A stretch of 64,000 nt of DNA from Bacteroidota bacterium (lineage in GTDB: Bacteria > Bacteroidota > Bacteroidia > JABEUT01), in NCBI GenBank assembly GCA_013288345.1, contig JABDCA010000005.1, forward strand, positions 60,498-124,497, written 5' to 3'. Of the stretch, positions 15,262 to 24,123 are shown in pieces. Positions within the stretch are counted from its first letter, which is position 1. Every line of letters begins with the position of its first letter. Made by a program: the position numbers and the translations under genes. The notes beneath the pieces were generated by a model, which saw only the letters and a program-made list of their open reading frames with translations, had not been told where the DNA came from and ran no database searches.

Positions 15262-16014
15262 TTAATCAGCTGATCGTTTTGCTTTTCTTGCCAGTTTATA
15301 AAATACCTCATCCATGTTTGATGCCGAAAATGTTTTTCTCAAGCCTTCAGGCGAATCGAGCGCTTCTATTTTACCATCTACCATTATAGATACCCTGTTG
15401 CAGTATTCAGCCTCATCGAGATAGTGTGTAGTAACAAATATGGTAATGCCTTTATCGGCTGCATCATATATCAAATCCCAAAACTGGCGGCGCATAGCAG
15501 GGTCAACGCCTCCTGTAGGTTCATCTAAAAAAACAATTTTTGGTTGATGTACAATAGCTACCGAAAACGAAAGTTTTTGTTTCCACCCTAATGGCAAAGA
15601 ACTTACTAGTTTGTCCGCTTCATTATGTAAGCCAAGCCGTTCAATAAGCTCCCCGCTTTTTTCTTTTATCTGCTTATTGCTTAAGCCATATATGCCTCCG
15701 TAAAATTCAATATTCTCTTTAACAGAAAGATCTTCATACAATGAAAATTTTTGACTCATATAGCCAATGTTCTGCTTTATCTCGTCAGGCTGTTTAAACA
15801 CATCGTAGCCCGCCACCATAGCCTCGCCCGAGGTAGGTATAGATAAACCGCAAAGCATACGCATAGCGGTAGTTTTACCGGCTCCGTTAGCGCCCAAAAA
15901 ACCAAATATTTCGCCTTTGTGAACGTCGAATGTAATTTCATCCACCGCCACAAAATCGTCAAAGCGTTTGGTTAGCTTATTTGTCCTTATTACTATTTCC
16001 TTGCTCATCTTCAT
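15262..16014 (-). CDS. ABC transporter ATP-binding protein with degenerate signature
   Basis: This 250-residue nucleotide-binding domain has Walker A GANGAGKTT (about residues 41-49), Q-loop MSQKFSLYEDL, Walker B IVFLDEPTGGVDP and switch His in TTHYLDEAE. The signature loop reads SSLPLGWKQ instead of LSGGQ-type, as in the C-terminal half of YbhF. The gene overlaps the preceding ATPase by 38 bp. Together the two ORFs correspond to the two halves of the fused E. coli YbhF, here as separate polypeptides giving one canonical and one altered ATP site. Confidence 0.93.
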   Translation of the reverse strand: MKMSKEIVIRTNKLTKRFDDFVAVDEITFDVHKGEIFGFLGANGAGKTTAMRMLCGLSIPTSGEAMVAGYDVFKQPDEIKQNIGYMSQKFSLYEDLSVKENIEFYGGIYGLSNKQIKEKSGELIERLGLHNEADKLVSSLPLGWKQKLSFSVAIVHQPKIVFLDEPTGGVDPAMRRQFWDLIYDAADKGITIFVTTHYLDEAEYCNRVSIMVDGKIEALDSPEGLRKTFSASNMDEVFYKLARKAKRSAD

Positions 16015-16915
16015 GTTTTAATAAACGTATAAAGCAATCTTCCACAGTAGGTTCTATTGCTTTAAACTCAACGTCTGTATGTCCCTTTTCCTGTAAGTAT
16101 TTTCTTACTTGCTCTTCGTTAGTTGTTATTGACAAATGCAAATATTCGCCGAAGGTGTAGCAGTTTATGGTGCCTTCGTATTTACGCAAGTCAAGTAACA
16201 AGTGATATATAGAATTTGCCTTAACACCATATAGTTGTTCCGGGTAAGCTTTAATAGTAGCTTCGGGAGATGCTACAGATAACACTTTGCCATTAAGAAT
16301 AAGCCCTATGCGGTCGCACATAGTTGCTTCATCCATATACGAAGTAGAAACCATAATAGTTATTCCCTGTTGCTTCAGGCGTTTAAGCATTTCCCAAAAT
16401 TCACGGCGAGAAACCACATCGACACCTGTTGTTGGTTCATCTAAAAACAATACCTCAGGTTTATGTATCAGCGCGCAACAAAGTGCGAGCTTCTGTTTCA
16501 TACCACCTGAAAGCTTTCCAGCACGGCGGTCTTTAAATGGTTCTATCTGTACGTAAATATCTTTTATCAGGTGATAGTTCTCTTCTATAGTGGTTTTGAA
16601 TACCGTTGCAAAAAAATCAAGGTTCTCTTCCACTGTCAAATCCTGATATAATGAAAACTTACCCGGCATATAACCCACTATACCGCGAATGGCCTTAAAA
16701 TCTTTAACCACATCTAAACCGCCAACCGTTGCAGTTCCCTTGTCGGGCAATAAAAGTGTTGTAAGCAAGCGGAAGATGGTGCTCTTACCTGCTCCATCGG
16801 GGCCAATAAGTCCGAATATTTCACCTTTCTCTACCGTAAGCGATACATCATCTACCGCAAGAACAGTGCCCTTGTTATATGTCTTGGTTATATTATTTAA
16901 TGTGATCGCGTTCAT
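15977..16915 (-). CDS. ABC transporter ATP-binding protein (canonical half)
   Basis: This 312-residue ATPase has Walker A GPDGAGKST (about residues 38-46), signature LSGGMKQKLAL, Walker B VLFLDEPTTGVD, and an extension of about 80 residues at the C-terminus after the NBD, typical of the first half of YbhF-like ATPases. It is 19 bp downstream of the HlyD gene and overlaps the next ATPase. It drives the ABC-2 permease pair. Confidence 0.94.
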   Translation of the reverse strand: MNAITLNNITKTYNKGTVLAVDDVSLTVEKGEIFGLIGPDGAGKSTIFRLLTTLLLPDKGTATVGGLDVVKDFKAIRGIVGYMPGKFSLYQDLTVEENLDFFATVFKTTIEENYHLIKDIYVQIEPFKDRRAGKLSGGMKQKLALCCALIHKPEVLFLDEPTTGVDVVSRREFWEMLKRLKQQGITIMVSTSYMDEATMCDRIGLILNGKVLSVASPEATIKAYPEQLYGVKANSIYHLLLDLRKYEGTINCYTFGEYLHLSITTNEEQVRKYLQEKGHTDVEFKAIEPTVEDCFIRLLKHEDEQGNSNKDK

Positions 16916-16934
16916 TTATTTTCTCGTCGCAGTA

Positions 16935-17840
16935 TTATTTCTTGTCAGCAAATTGAACTTCACCATACATACCTATCTTCAGGTATCCATCATTCACCAC
17001 TCTTATTTTTATAGCGTATACAAGGTCAGCGCGTTCATCTTTTGTAGGGATTGTCTTAGGTGTAAACTCCGATTTATCAGATATCCAATAAATGGTACCT
17101 GTATAAGTGCTGTATTGCTTTGCACCTTTATCTGTCCTAACTGTTACCTTTTGCCCCAGCTTTACCAGCGATAATTGCGAGCCTGTTACGTATGCCCTCA
17201 ATATCAATGTGTCGGTTTCCGCAATTTTATACAAAGCCTTGCCCGGTGCTGCTATTTCATGGTCTTCGGCATATTTGGTAAGTACGGTACCATGTACAGG
17301 GTTTATTATACGGCACTTGGTTAATTGATCATTCAGCTGATCTATCTGGTGTTGAAGAGGCGCAACATTCTTTTGTATTGTTTCAGAAGTAATACCCAAT
17401 GTAGATTTTTGTGCTTCAATTTGCTTGTTAAGCATATCTACTTGTGTGTTCGCATCATCTACCTGTTGTTGTGTAGCAGCATTTTGCTTAAACAAGTTGT
17501 TCATCCTATCCTGGTTCTTTTTAGCCTCATCTAACTGCGATTGCATAGCTGCTACCTGCACAGGTATATCGGGTGTTTGGCTGGTAGTTGATGCTATTTG
17601 CGCTACTAGTTGCTGCTTTTTTTCATAAAGCTGTACACTATCTATATATCCTAAAAATTGTCCGGGTTGAAGTGTTTGTCCTTCCTCTACATTTAACTGC
17701 ATAATGGTTCCGGCAGATTCTGTTGAAACAATAGTTTCAACCGATTCAAATGCTCCTGCTGCATCAAAATTATTTTCGTTGTTGTTGCACGAGGCAAATA
17801 TCGCAGCTGTAGCTATGGCGATAATTGATACTTTTTTCAT
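16935..17840 (-). CDS. HlyD/YbhG-type periplasmic adaptor, lipoprotein
   Basis: This 301-residue membrane-fusion protein starts at the ATG at 17840 with a lipoprotein signal (IIAIATAAIFASC). A longer frame overlaps the tolC stop and places 18 extra residues before the signal peptide, so it was rejected. The barrel/lipoyl half-motifs (ESAGTIMQLNVEEGQTLQPGQ and a later INPVHGTVL) flank a coiled-coil hairpin rich in Gln at about residues 70-155. It links the inner-membrane ABC permease to the TolC channel encoded just upstream. Confidence 0.92.
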   Translation of the reverse strand: MKKVSIIAIATAAIFASCNNNENNFDAAGAFESVETIVSTESAGTIMQLNVEEGQTLQPGQFLGYIDSVQLYEKKQQLVAQIASTTSQTPDIPVQVAAMQSQLDEAKKNQDRMNNLFKQNAATQQQVDDANTQVDMLNKQIEAQKSTLGITSETIQKNVAPLQHQIDQLNDQLTKCRIINPVHGTVLTKYAEDHEIAAPGKALYKIAETDTLILRAYVTGSQLSLVKLGQKVTVRTDKGAKQYSTYTGTIYWISDKSEFTPKTIPTKDERADLVYAIKIRVVNDGYLKIGMYGEVQFADKK

Positions 17841-17859
17841 CTCTCTAAAATTTAATTTA

Positions 17860-19131
17860 TTAATTACCTGATGTATTCTGATAGTTGTATTCATCCATTA
17901 ACAATTGTACCTGATGAAGTAATAAGCTTTGCTTGGCCTGATCTTCAGCATCAAGCTGACTTATATAATCATGCACGGTTATAACGCCATTATCGACTTG
18001 CGCTTTGGCAGCAATTTTAACAGAAGTGCGCTTACCTATTATGTCATTATCCTTGCTTATCATTTGCTGCAGTTTTATCATATCAGCGCTTTGCTGCTTA
18101 AGTGTAATGCGTGTATTAAATATAAAGTCATCTTTTTGCACATCAATACTTTGCTTGTCAAGATCAAGCAACTGCCTTTGGTTTTTAAGTGTGTAAAAAC
18201 CACCGAGTGACCAGCTTAACCTGAACCCGGTTATGTAATACCATGCAGGGTTAGCATCAAATCCGTTTAAGCCTGGTAATGCATAACCACCCTGAAAGAA
18301 GTACAAGAACTTAGGCCTGTTTGCAGCATTCAGCATATTTTCCTGCACATCGTCTGTTTTTTTCTGGAACTCATAAAAAGAAAGTTCCGGCCGGTGGATG
18401 CTATCTAATATTTTCATTGGACGTGGTGTTTCAAGTACAGTATTTTCATCTAATGTCCGGTTCATGAAAATGCTCAGCATATCTAAATATGCTTTTTGCG
18501 ATGCTTTTAAGTTCAAGGCATTCTGTTGCTGTTGCAGTAATTCAGCTTGTAGCTCTTCAAGGCTGCTGTTTAACGCAGTACCGCTGTTTACTTTCGCCTG
18601 TGCATTATCAATGCTACTTTGTACATCCTTTTGTGTAAGGTCGTTTTGTTTTAATTGTTCACCAATAAGTAATGCTCCAAAAAATATCTGGTTGATACGG
18701 TCCTTTAATGAATATAACTGCACCTCAATATTTTGCTCCTGCATATCAGCACTTGCAGACTGCGATGCTTTTTGCTGCTTTATAATACCGCCATCATAAA
18801 TGGTCTGATCAAGCTCACCGTGCACATTAAACTGGCCCTTTGTTGGTGTAGGAAAACTTAAATTTTTAAATGCTGGGGGAAGTCCTGTCAGCGCAATGCT
18901 TGTAACTGCTGATTGGTAAGTAGCCTGTCCGTTAAAATTTACCTGAGGCAAATATCCTTTTGCAGCGTTAGACACATTATAATCTTTTGTTTTCTCGATT
19001 AAGCCCTTTTGCTTGATCAAAGGGTAATTTTGCCTGGCGCGAGCATAGCAGGTATCAATAGTTAAAGATGCCTGCCCCTGTGCAAAAATGCTGATTATAC
19101 TTGTTGCTCCTATTAGTAATAACTTCTTCAT
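17860..19131 (-). CDS. TolC-family outer membrane efflux protein
   Basis: This 423-residue protein starts with a signal peptide (MKKLLLIGATSIISIFAQGQA). It has the duplicated helical outer membrane efflux protein pattern, including the early phrase CYARARQNYPLIKQ, a long Gln-rich coiled region around residues 120-230, and a second set of coils before the end. It is the first structural gene of the operon. It is followed by the adaptor after 19 bp and preceded by the TetR gene after a 57-bp gap. Confidence 0.93.
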   Translation of the reverse strand: MKKLLLIGATSIISIFAQGQASLTIDTCYARARQNYPLIKQKGLIEKTKDYNVSNAAKGYLPQVNFNGQATYQSAVTSIALTGLPPAFKNLSFPTPTKGQFNVHGELDQTIYDGGIIKQQKASQSASADMQEQNIEVQLYSLKDRINQIFFGALLIGEQLKQNDLTQKDVQSSIDNAQAKVNSGTALNSSLEELQAELLQQQQNALNLKASQKAYLDMLSIFMNRTLDENTVLETPRPMKILDSIHRPELSFYEFQKKTDDVQENMLNAANRPKFLYFFQGGYALPGLNGFDANPAWYYITGFRLSWSLGGFYTLKNQRQLLDLDKQSIDVQKDDFIFNTRITLKQQSADMIKLQQMISKDNDIIGKRTSVKIAAKAQVDNGVITVHDYISQLDAEDQAKQSLLLHQVQLLMDEYNYQNTSGN

Positions 19132-19188
19132 TGTATATATTCTTTAAATGCCTTGTATCCCGGTTGTTGTATTACGACGTTTATAAAA

Positions 19189-19806
19189 TCATTTTACCTT
19201 TAACATAGCTTCAATCCATTTCGGAATAAGCTTTTTTCTCTCCTGCATAAGTTCATTGAATTCTTTTTGAGTAAACCCGTTAGCGCTCTGAAACATGCGG
19301 TGAGCTACAAAAGGAAATATAGTAAGCCCGACTATATTCAAAATAAGGTTAGCAGGATTTATATTTTCAATCTTTCCCTTTTTTATTGAATCCTGAACCT
19401 GTTCCATAAAATAAGAATTCATAAATTTTCCCCTCATTTTCATCCTTTGGTCATCAATACGTGAATTCCGGATAACAAAAAGTGGCATATCGGGGTTTAC
19501 TGATAGAATATCGATATAATTAGCAACTAACACTTCAATTTTTTGTTCCAGACTGGTTTCTTCGTTATCCACTATTTTGGTGATCACCTCCATAAACTTC
19601 GCCATATTCTCCTTCATTATTATTACAAACAAATTTTCTTTGCTTCGGAAATAATAATTTAAAAGGGCCAGGTTTATGCCTGCTTCTTTAGCAATGTCGC
19701 GTGTTTTAACAGCGTCGAAGCCTTTTTCTGTAAATAACTTACGCGCTGCGGAAAGTATCTTCTCCTCTGCGCCGTCAGTCTTTTTTTTCTTTTTTACAGT
19801 TGCCAT
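19189..19806 (-). CDS. TetR family repressor of the efflux operon
   Basis: This 205-residue regulator has a Lys-rich N-terminal tail and a TetR DNA-binding domain (about residues 15-60: EEKILSAARKLFTEKGFD, then TRDIAKEAGINLALLNYYF). An all-helical ligand domain follows. The ATG at 19806 is used; a GTG six codons upstream overlaps the promoter box. It is first in the operon, so it should be autoregulated. The palindrome at 19854-19870, lying over the -33 element, is the best operator candidate. The layout parallels CecR (YbiH) and ybhGFSR in E. coli. Confidence 0.92.
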   Translation of the reverse strand: MATVKKKKKTDGAEEKILSAARKLFTEKGFDAVKTRDIAKEAGINLALLNYYFRSKENLFVIIMKENMAKFMEVITKIVDNEETSLEQKIEVLVANYIDILSVNPDMPLFVIRNSRIDDQRMKMRGKFMNSYFMEQVQDSIKKGKIENINPANLILNIVGLTIFPFVAHRMFQSANGFTQKEFNELMQERKKLIPKWIEAMLKVK

Positions 19807-19823
19807 CTCATTGAAATATAGCA

Positions 19824-19856
19824 CAAAGGTATATTTATTTTTTTGATTTAAACAAA
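19824..19856 (-). promoter_or_regulatory. Promoter of the tetR-tolC-ABC operon
   Basis: On the minus strand, TTTG at 19856-19853 and TACCTTTG at 19831-19824 are separated by 21 bp, fitting Bacteroidota -33/-7 spacing. The -7 box ends 17 bp before the tetR ATG. Confidence 0.6.
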
Positions 19857-19870
19857 TGATTAAATCATTT
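19854..19870. promoter_or_regulatory. Candidate TetR operator
   Basis: AAATGAT-TAA-ATCATTT is a perfect palindrome overlapping the -33 element of the tetR promoter. A second palindrome, CAGGTAAT-N6-ATTACCTG, lies at 19882-19903. Repressor binding at the first would block RNA polymerase. Inferred. Confidence 0.45.
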
Positions 19871-19952
19871 TATCAAAAAAACAGGTAATAGATTGATTAC
19901 CTGATGGTAAATTATTGCTATTCTTGTTGAAGGAGGGCTTGTAATTGGTCAA

Positions 19953-20042
19953 TTACTTTTTGCGCCATACGTGCAGGGCCTTACCCAGCACTACAACTAC
20001 CAGGGCAATACTCAAAATACCCCACCATGTCCAGTTCCACAT
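19953..20042 (-). CDS. 29-residue membrane peptide
   Basis: This short frame encodes MWNWTWWGILSIALVVV and then a basic end (VWRKK): a Trp-rich start, one transmembrane helix and a positive tail. It is below the length most gene finders keep. It is the fourth small gene in a row on this strand, 18 bp after the 64-residue membrane protein, which favours it being real. I see no strong Shine-Dalgarno sequence, as is common in Bacteroidota. The function is unknown. Confidence 0.5.
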   Translation of the reverse strand: MWNWTWWGILSIALVVVVLGKALHVWRKK

Positions 20043-20060
20043 ATCTTTATTATTAATGAT

Positions 20061-20255
20061 TTATGCTTCGTCTTTTGTGGTACGTATAAGGCCAATACCC
20101 GACATAAAGAAAACAACCCCGAGTACGCCATATATAGCAATCGCTTTCATGTCATGAGTACTGTCGGCAGCATTTATAAATACTATAGCAGCATATATTA
20201 GGCCACCTATACCAAGTAAGGTAAGTAGTGCGCCAAAGATTCTTTTTAAATTCAT
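20061..20255 (-). CDS. Small two-helix membrane protein
   Basis: This 64-residue protein has helices at about 5-27 and 38-57 and a charged tail (RTTKDEA). No named family is recognised. It lies 12 bp after the 73-residue membrane gene in a run of tiny genes led by csbD, suggesting a general stress or envelope role by association only. Confidence 0.65.
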   Translation of the reverse strand: MNLKRIFGALLTLLGIGGLIYAAIVFINAADSTHDMKAIAIYGVLGVVFFMSGIGLIRTTKDEA

Positions 20256-20267
20256 TGTGTATATGTA

Positions 20268-20489
20268 TTAAGCGTTTGCTTTTTTGTTGGTAGCAATTAT
20301 AAGAACCCCGCCAACCAAAAGAACTGCACCCACTATTGGCGACCATTGAATGGTATGGTTCTCATCATGCTTTATTTGCAGGTTACCTATATCAACTACA
20401 TTTTTAGTGGTAACATAATTAAATCCTGTATAAGCCATCATTAGTACGCCTATTATAAGCAGGGCTATTCCTATTGATCTGCGCTCCAT
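20268..20489 (-). CDS. Small membrane protein, DUF3185-like
   Basis: This 73-residue protein has two hydrophobic helices (about 5-22 and 48-66) separated by a polar loop (residues 25-45). The pattern RxxGIALLIIGVLMMAYTG resembles DUF3185-type proteins found beside CsbD genes. It starts 2 bp after the csbD stop and is surely cotranscribed with it. Confidence 0.7.
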   Translation of the reverse strand: MERRSIGIALLIIGVLMMAYTGFNYVTTKNVVDIGNLQIKHDENHTIQWSPIVGAVLLVGGVLIIATNKKANA

Positions 20490-20491
20490 AA

Positions 20492-20677
20492 TTAAAGTGA
20501 TGCAATAAGTTTCTGAAGTTCTTCCTTGGTTTTACCAAGTTTTATCTGGAGTTTTCCAAACATCTCGTCTTGCTTGCCTTCAACAAGCATCAAATCATCG
20601 TCAGTTAAAATGGCAAATTGTTGTTTAAGCTTGCCTTTTTGCTCGTTCCAGTTTCCTTTTACTTCAGTTGTGTTCAT
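20492..20677 (-). CDS. CsbD-like stress protein
   Basis: This 61-residue protein matches the CsbD family: VKGNWNEQKGKLKQQF at the start, LTDDDLMLVEGKQDEMFGKLQ in the middle and a helix ending LGKTKEELQKLI. CsbD proteins are small, hydrophilic and induced by general stress; the biochemical role is unknown. It is first of four small genes on this strand and diverges from the DUF748 gene. TTACATAA-type motifs in the shared upstream region may control both. Confidence 0.9.
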   Translation of the reverse strand: MNTTEVKGNWNEQKGKLKQQFAILTDDDLMLVEGKQDEMFGKLQIKLGKTKEELQKLIASL

Positions 20678-20743
20678 ATTTTTTAGTTTTAATTAAGTGC
20701 ATGAATTATATAATGCAAAGGTGCGTCCATTAGTCGCCAAAAG

Positions 20744-20825
20744 GGTTACATAACCTTATCTATAAGTTACATAATTCACCGACCATAGTATTTAGTGTTC
20801 ACTACTCTATATGTGAATTATGTAA
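20744..20825. promoter_or_regulatory. Cluster of TTACATAA-type inverted motifs
   Basis: Between divergent csbD and DUF748 genes there are three related sites: GGTTACATAACC (20744-20755, itself palindromic), TTACATAATTCAC (20767-20779) and its exact reverse complement GTGAATTATGTAA (20813-20825). The spacing between the last two is 33 bp. They probably bind a regulator of one or both genes; the identity is unknown. Confidence 0.5.
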
Positions 20826-20883
20826 GTATTTCTGTTAGTTCTGCAACAATGCTTATTTCAGAAACCATGAGTTTTACCCCTTC

Positions 20884-23226
20884 ATGAAATTAGCCAATAC
20901 AAAACTGAAAAAGACCTTACTCATATTAGGAAGCATCCTGATTATAGTTCCCATAATTATTATCATATTCATTTCGCCTATTACCAAGTATATGGTCGAA
21001 AAGTATAGCGTAAAATATACGGGCAGACAGATTAAAATGAAATGGGCCTACGTAAACCCCTTTACCGGTTATGTTCATTTCAGCAACTTTACAGTATTTG
21101 AAGCGCAGAACGATAGCACATTTTTTTCAGCAGATGGTGTAAGCGCCAATTTTTCACTTCCTAAAATGCTTTCGGGTACATACGAGATATCAAGCCTTAC
21201 GCTTGACAAACCCAAAGGGATAATTATACTGAATGCCAGGAATGATTTTAATTTTTCCGATCTCATTGAAAAATTCAAACCCGATTCCATTTCAACAGGG
21301 CCTCCACTCCATTTTAATATTCTGAATGTAAAAATAAACGATGGCCTATTTTATTTTCACGATACACTAATACATATACATTACTTTATAAAAGATGTAA
21401 ATTTCGAAAGCACAGGTAAATGGTGGAACGTAGATACTATTGTTGGCAAAATTTCTTTTGCTGCAGGTATTGGCACCGGAGATATGAAAGCCAATTTCAG
21501 TATTAATTTAAAGACTTCTAATTACACCTATTCATTGCTGGTACATAATTATAATATGGCCATTATTGATCAGTACATGAAAGATATAGTAAACTATGGT
21601 ACCTTTTCAGCAAGTTTAGAAGCTGACTTAAAAGCTAAAGGAAATTTAAAGGATGAGGATGATTTAGATACAAAGGGACGAATTGTAGTAAACAATTTTC
21701 ATTTTGGTAAAAGCCCCGGTAATGACTATTTATCATTCGATAAATTTTCGTTGGTAATTGATGAAGTTAACCCGGAGCATCATTTATATCATCTGGATTC
21801 ACTAACGCTTGTTCACCCTTATTTCAAATACGAAGAATATGATCGCCTGAATAATATAGAAACCATGTTCGGAGAAAAAGGCGGAAACGTTACCGCCGTT
21901 AATAATGATAAAAACCGGTTTAACCTTGTAATTGAGCTTGTGCATTATTTGACCAATGTTTCGAAAAATTTCTTTCAAAGTGCGTACAAGATCAATACAC
22001 TTGCTATTAGCCGTGCCGATATTTTATTTAATGACTATTCTTCAAGCGAGAAGTTTTCACTTCAAGCAAGCCCATTATATATTACAGCCGATTCAATTAA
22101 CAAGAAACATGGCAAGGTGAATTTTTCTATAAAATCGGATATTAAGCCTTATGGGAAAATGTCGGTATATGCTACAATTAACCCAAGAGATAGTGCTGAT
22201 TTCACAGTGAGTTATCATCTTACCGGTGTACCGGTTTCTGTTTTTAATCCTTATACTATTTCATATACATCCTTTCCGTTTGATTGCGGAACTATTAATT
22301 TGAATGGAGACTGGAATGTGAAGAATGGCTACATACAAAGCGAAAATCATCTTTTGATCATTGACCCTCAGCTAGCTGAACGGCTTAAGAATAATGATAC
22401 CAAATGGGTACCGATGCGCTTAGTTATGGCATTGGCCCGCAACCGGAGCAATGTTATTGACTATTCCATTCCTGTATCAGGCAATTTAAAAAATCCGTTA
22501 TTTAATTTAACCAACGTAATAGTCACGGCTTTAAAAAACATTTTTGTAAAACCACCTACAGCACCTTATGGCCTTAAAGTGAAAAATCAGGAAAAGGAAA
22601 TTGAGCAATCGCTTACCCTGAAGTGGGAAATGAGGCAAAGTAAAATGCTACCTAAGCAAGAAAGGTTTATGAAAAAACTGGCAAAATTCTTAAAAGATAA
22701 CCCGGATGCATCTATAGTTATATCGCCACAACAGTATGAGAAAAAAGAAAAGGAATACATTTTATTTTTTGAAGCCAAGAAAAAATATTACTTATACTGT
22801 CATCCTCAAAAATCTCCAGTCCTGAGTGAAAGTGATTCTGAAAAAGTAACTAAAATGTCGGTAAAGGATTCTCTATTTATAAGTTATTTAAACAAACACC
22901 AGTCAAGTGGGTTGGTTTTTACAGTGCAGGATAAATGCCTGAACTTAGTAGGATTAACTTTATTAAATAACAGGTTTAAGCAATTAAATAAAGACAGAAA
23001 GGATGCCTTTATTTCATGCTTTAACGGAATGGGGGTTGATAATAAGATAACCTTTACTGCTGCAGAGAATACGATTCCCTATAATGGATTTTCGTTTTAT
23101 AAAATAAAATACAAAGGAGAGCTACCGGGTTATTTGCTGCGTGCCTATAAAGAAATTGCTGCGCTGGATGATGAATCGCCAAGGGAAAAATATAAAGAAG
23201 ACCGAGAGAAAATTAAAACGGATTGA
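20884..23226 (+). CDS. DUF748 / AsmA-like protein
   Basis: This 780-residue protein has one N-terminal transmembrane helix (about residues 9-30) and a long periplasmic part. The opening phrases YTGRQIKMKWAYVNPFTGYV and FSNFTVFEA are typical of DUF748, a member of the AsmA/TamB-like repeat superfamily thought to help move lipids across the periplasm. A charged Lys/Glu-rich stretch around residues 565-640 may be a flexible region or coiled coil. The ATG at 20884 is well placed before the helix. It is convergent with the GNAT gene, stops nearly touching. Its lipid-transport role is inference from the superfamily. Confidence 0.85.
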   Translation: MKLANTKLKKTLLILGSILIIVPIIIIIFISPITKYMVEKYSVKYTGRQIKMKWAYVNPFTGYVHFSNFTVFEAQNDSTFFSADGVSANFSLPKMLSGTYEISSLTLDKPKGIIILNARNDFNFSDLIEKFKPDSISTGPPLHFNILNVKINDGLFYFHDTLIHIHYFIKDVNFESTGKWWNVDTIVGKISFAAGIGTGDMKANFSINLKTSNYTYSLLVHNYNMAIIDQYMKDIVNYGTFSASLEADLKAKGNLKDEDDLDTKGRIVVNNFHFGKSPGNDYLSFDKFSLVIDEVNPEHHLYHLDSLTLVHPYFKYEEYDRLNNIETMFGEKGGNVTAVNNDKNRFNLVIELVHYLTNVSKNFFQSAYKINTLAISRADILFNDYSSSEKFSLQASPLYITADSINKKHGKVNFSIKSDIKPYGKMSVYATINPRDSADFTVSYHLTGVPVSVFNPYTISYTSFPFDCGTINLNGDWNVKNGYIQSENHLLIIDPQLAERLKNNDTKWVPMRLVMALARNRSNVIDYSIPVSGNLKNPLFNLTNVIVTALKNIFVKPPTAPYGLKVKNQEKEIEQSLTLKWEMRQSKMLPKQERFMKKLAKFLKDNPDASIVISPQQYEKKEKEYILFFEAKKKYYLYCHPQKSPVLSESDSEKVTKMSVKDSLFISYLNKHQSSGLVFTVQDKCLNLVGLTLLNNRFKQLNKDRKDAFISCFNGMGVDNKITFTAAENTIPYNGFSFYKIKYKGELPGYLLRAYKEIAALDDESPREKYKEDREKIKTD

Positions 23227-23227
23227 T

Positions 23228-23839
23228 TTATAGGGTCAATTTCTTCTTCGCATTATATAAGTCTGTTAACTTCTGTTTCTTCTCACTCCACTCCTTATCA
23301 ATCATACCAAAGTATGCTGAGTTTCTATTGGTGCCATTATCGCGTATCAGGTCGTTTCGTAAAATGCCTTCGAACTGTGCCCCAATTTTTGCAATAGCTT
23401 TTCTCGATCGTACATTATTTTCATCTGCCCTTAGCTGAACGCGAGCAGTCTTCAAGGTTTCAAAACAATACGTAAGTAATAATAACTTACATTCCAGGTT
23501 AACTTCGGTGGCCCAATACGTAGGATGCAACCAGGTAGCGCCAATTTCCAGTTTCCTGTGCTTTGGTTCGATTTCTAAAAACCTGGTGCTGCCTATTAGT
23601 TTCTTATGTTGTTTATGAAAGATTGCAAATGGGTATTGGTTTCCATCTTCTCTTTCAATTAAAGCAAGGTTCAAAACTTCTAACATTACAACAGAGTCTG
23701 TATTATCTGAAAGAGAAAATTCCCATATCCTTTTATCTTTTGCCAGAGTATCAAGTTCAGCAAAATGGTTTTTCTCTAATGAAATCAGCTCTACTGTTTC
23801 ACCGGTTAAAGTCAATGGGTAGGGTATCCAGTTGGCCAT
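23228..23839 (-). CDS. GNAT N-acetyltransferase (RimJ/RimL type)
   Basis: This 203-residue protein has the acetyltransferase_3 layout: the VELISLEKNHFAEL opening, PFAIFHK then LIGSTRFLEIEPKHRKLEIGATWLHP, and the acetyl-CoA region ending with RAIAKIGAQFEGILRNDLI. These match RimJ/RimL-like enzymes, which acetylate protein N-termini or small molecules. The ATG at 23839 is chosen; the longer frame crosses a promoter box and has no family similarity. The target is unknown. Confidence 0.88.
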   Translation of the reverse strand: MANWIPYPLTLTGETVELISLEKNHFAELDTLAKDKRIWEFSLSDNTDSVVMLEVLNLALIEREDGNQYPFAIFHKQHKKLIGSTRFLEIEPKHRKLEIGATWLHPTYWATEVNLECKLLLLTYCFETLKTARVQLRADENNVRSRKAIAKIGAQFEGILRNDLIRDNGTNRNSAYFGMIDKEWSEKKQKLTDLYNAKKKLTL

Positions 23840-23862
23840 AAATTTTTCAGATTTAAGTATGA

Positions 23863-23870
23863 CAAAGGTA
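23863..23870 (-). promoter_or_regulatory. Candidate -7 box for the GNAT gene
   Basis: On the minus strand this is TACCTTTG (TAnnTTTG), 23 bp before the ATG at 23839. Confidence 0.45.
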
Positions 23871-24123
23871 AAATAAAGAATGTCAGCTAAAGGTTTTAGC
23901 AATTTGGTCACATACTATTGATATTCAATATATTACATTCATTTTGCTATAAATTTTAGCATTAAAATTCTATTGTATTTCATTGTTAATTTACAATAAT
24001 TAGCCTCAAGTATCAATGACAGAATGGCATAATTAGGTTTACGTACATAGAGTGAAAGATACTTGTCAATTTTTCGGTTGTATGGGGTTTGGGTATAGCT
24101 TACTTTTGTCAAAAACCAGTACA

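Noticed and set aside
20056..20201. Plus-strand frames of 70-76 codons across the small membrane gene cluster
   Set aside because: They overlap and oppose a consistent set of minus-strand genes and show no protein-like pattern.
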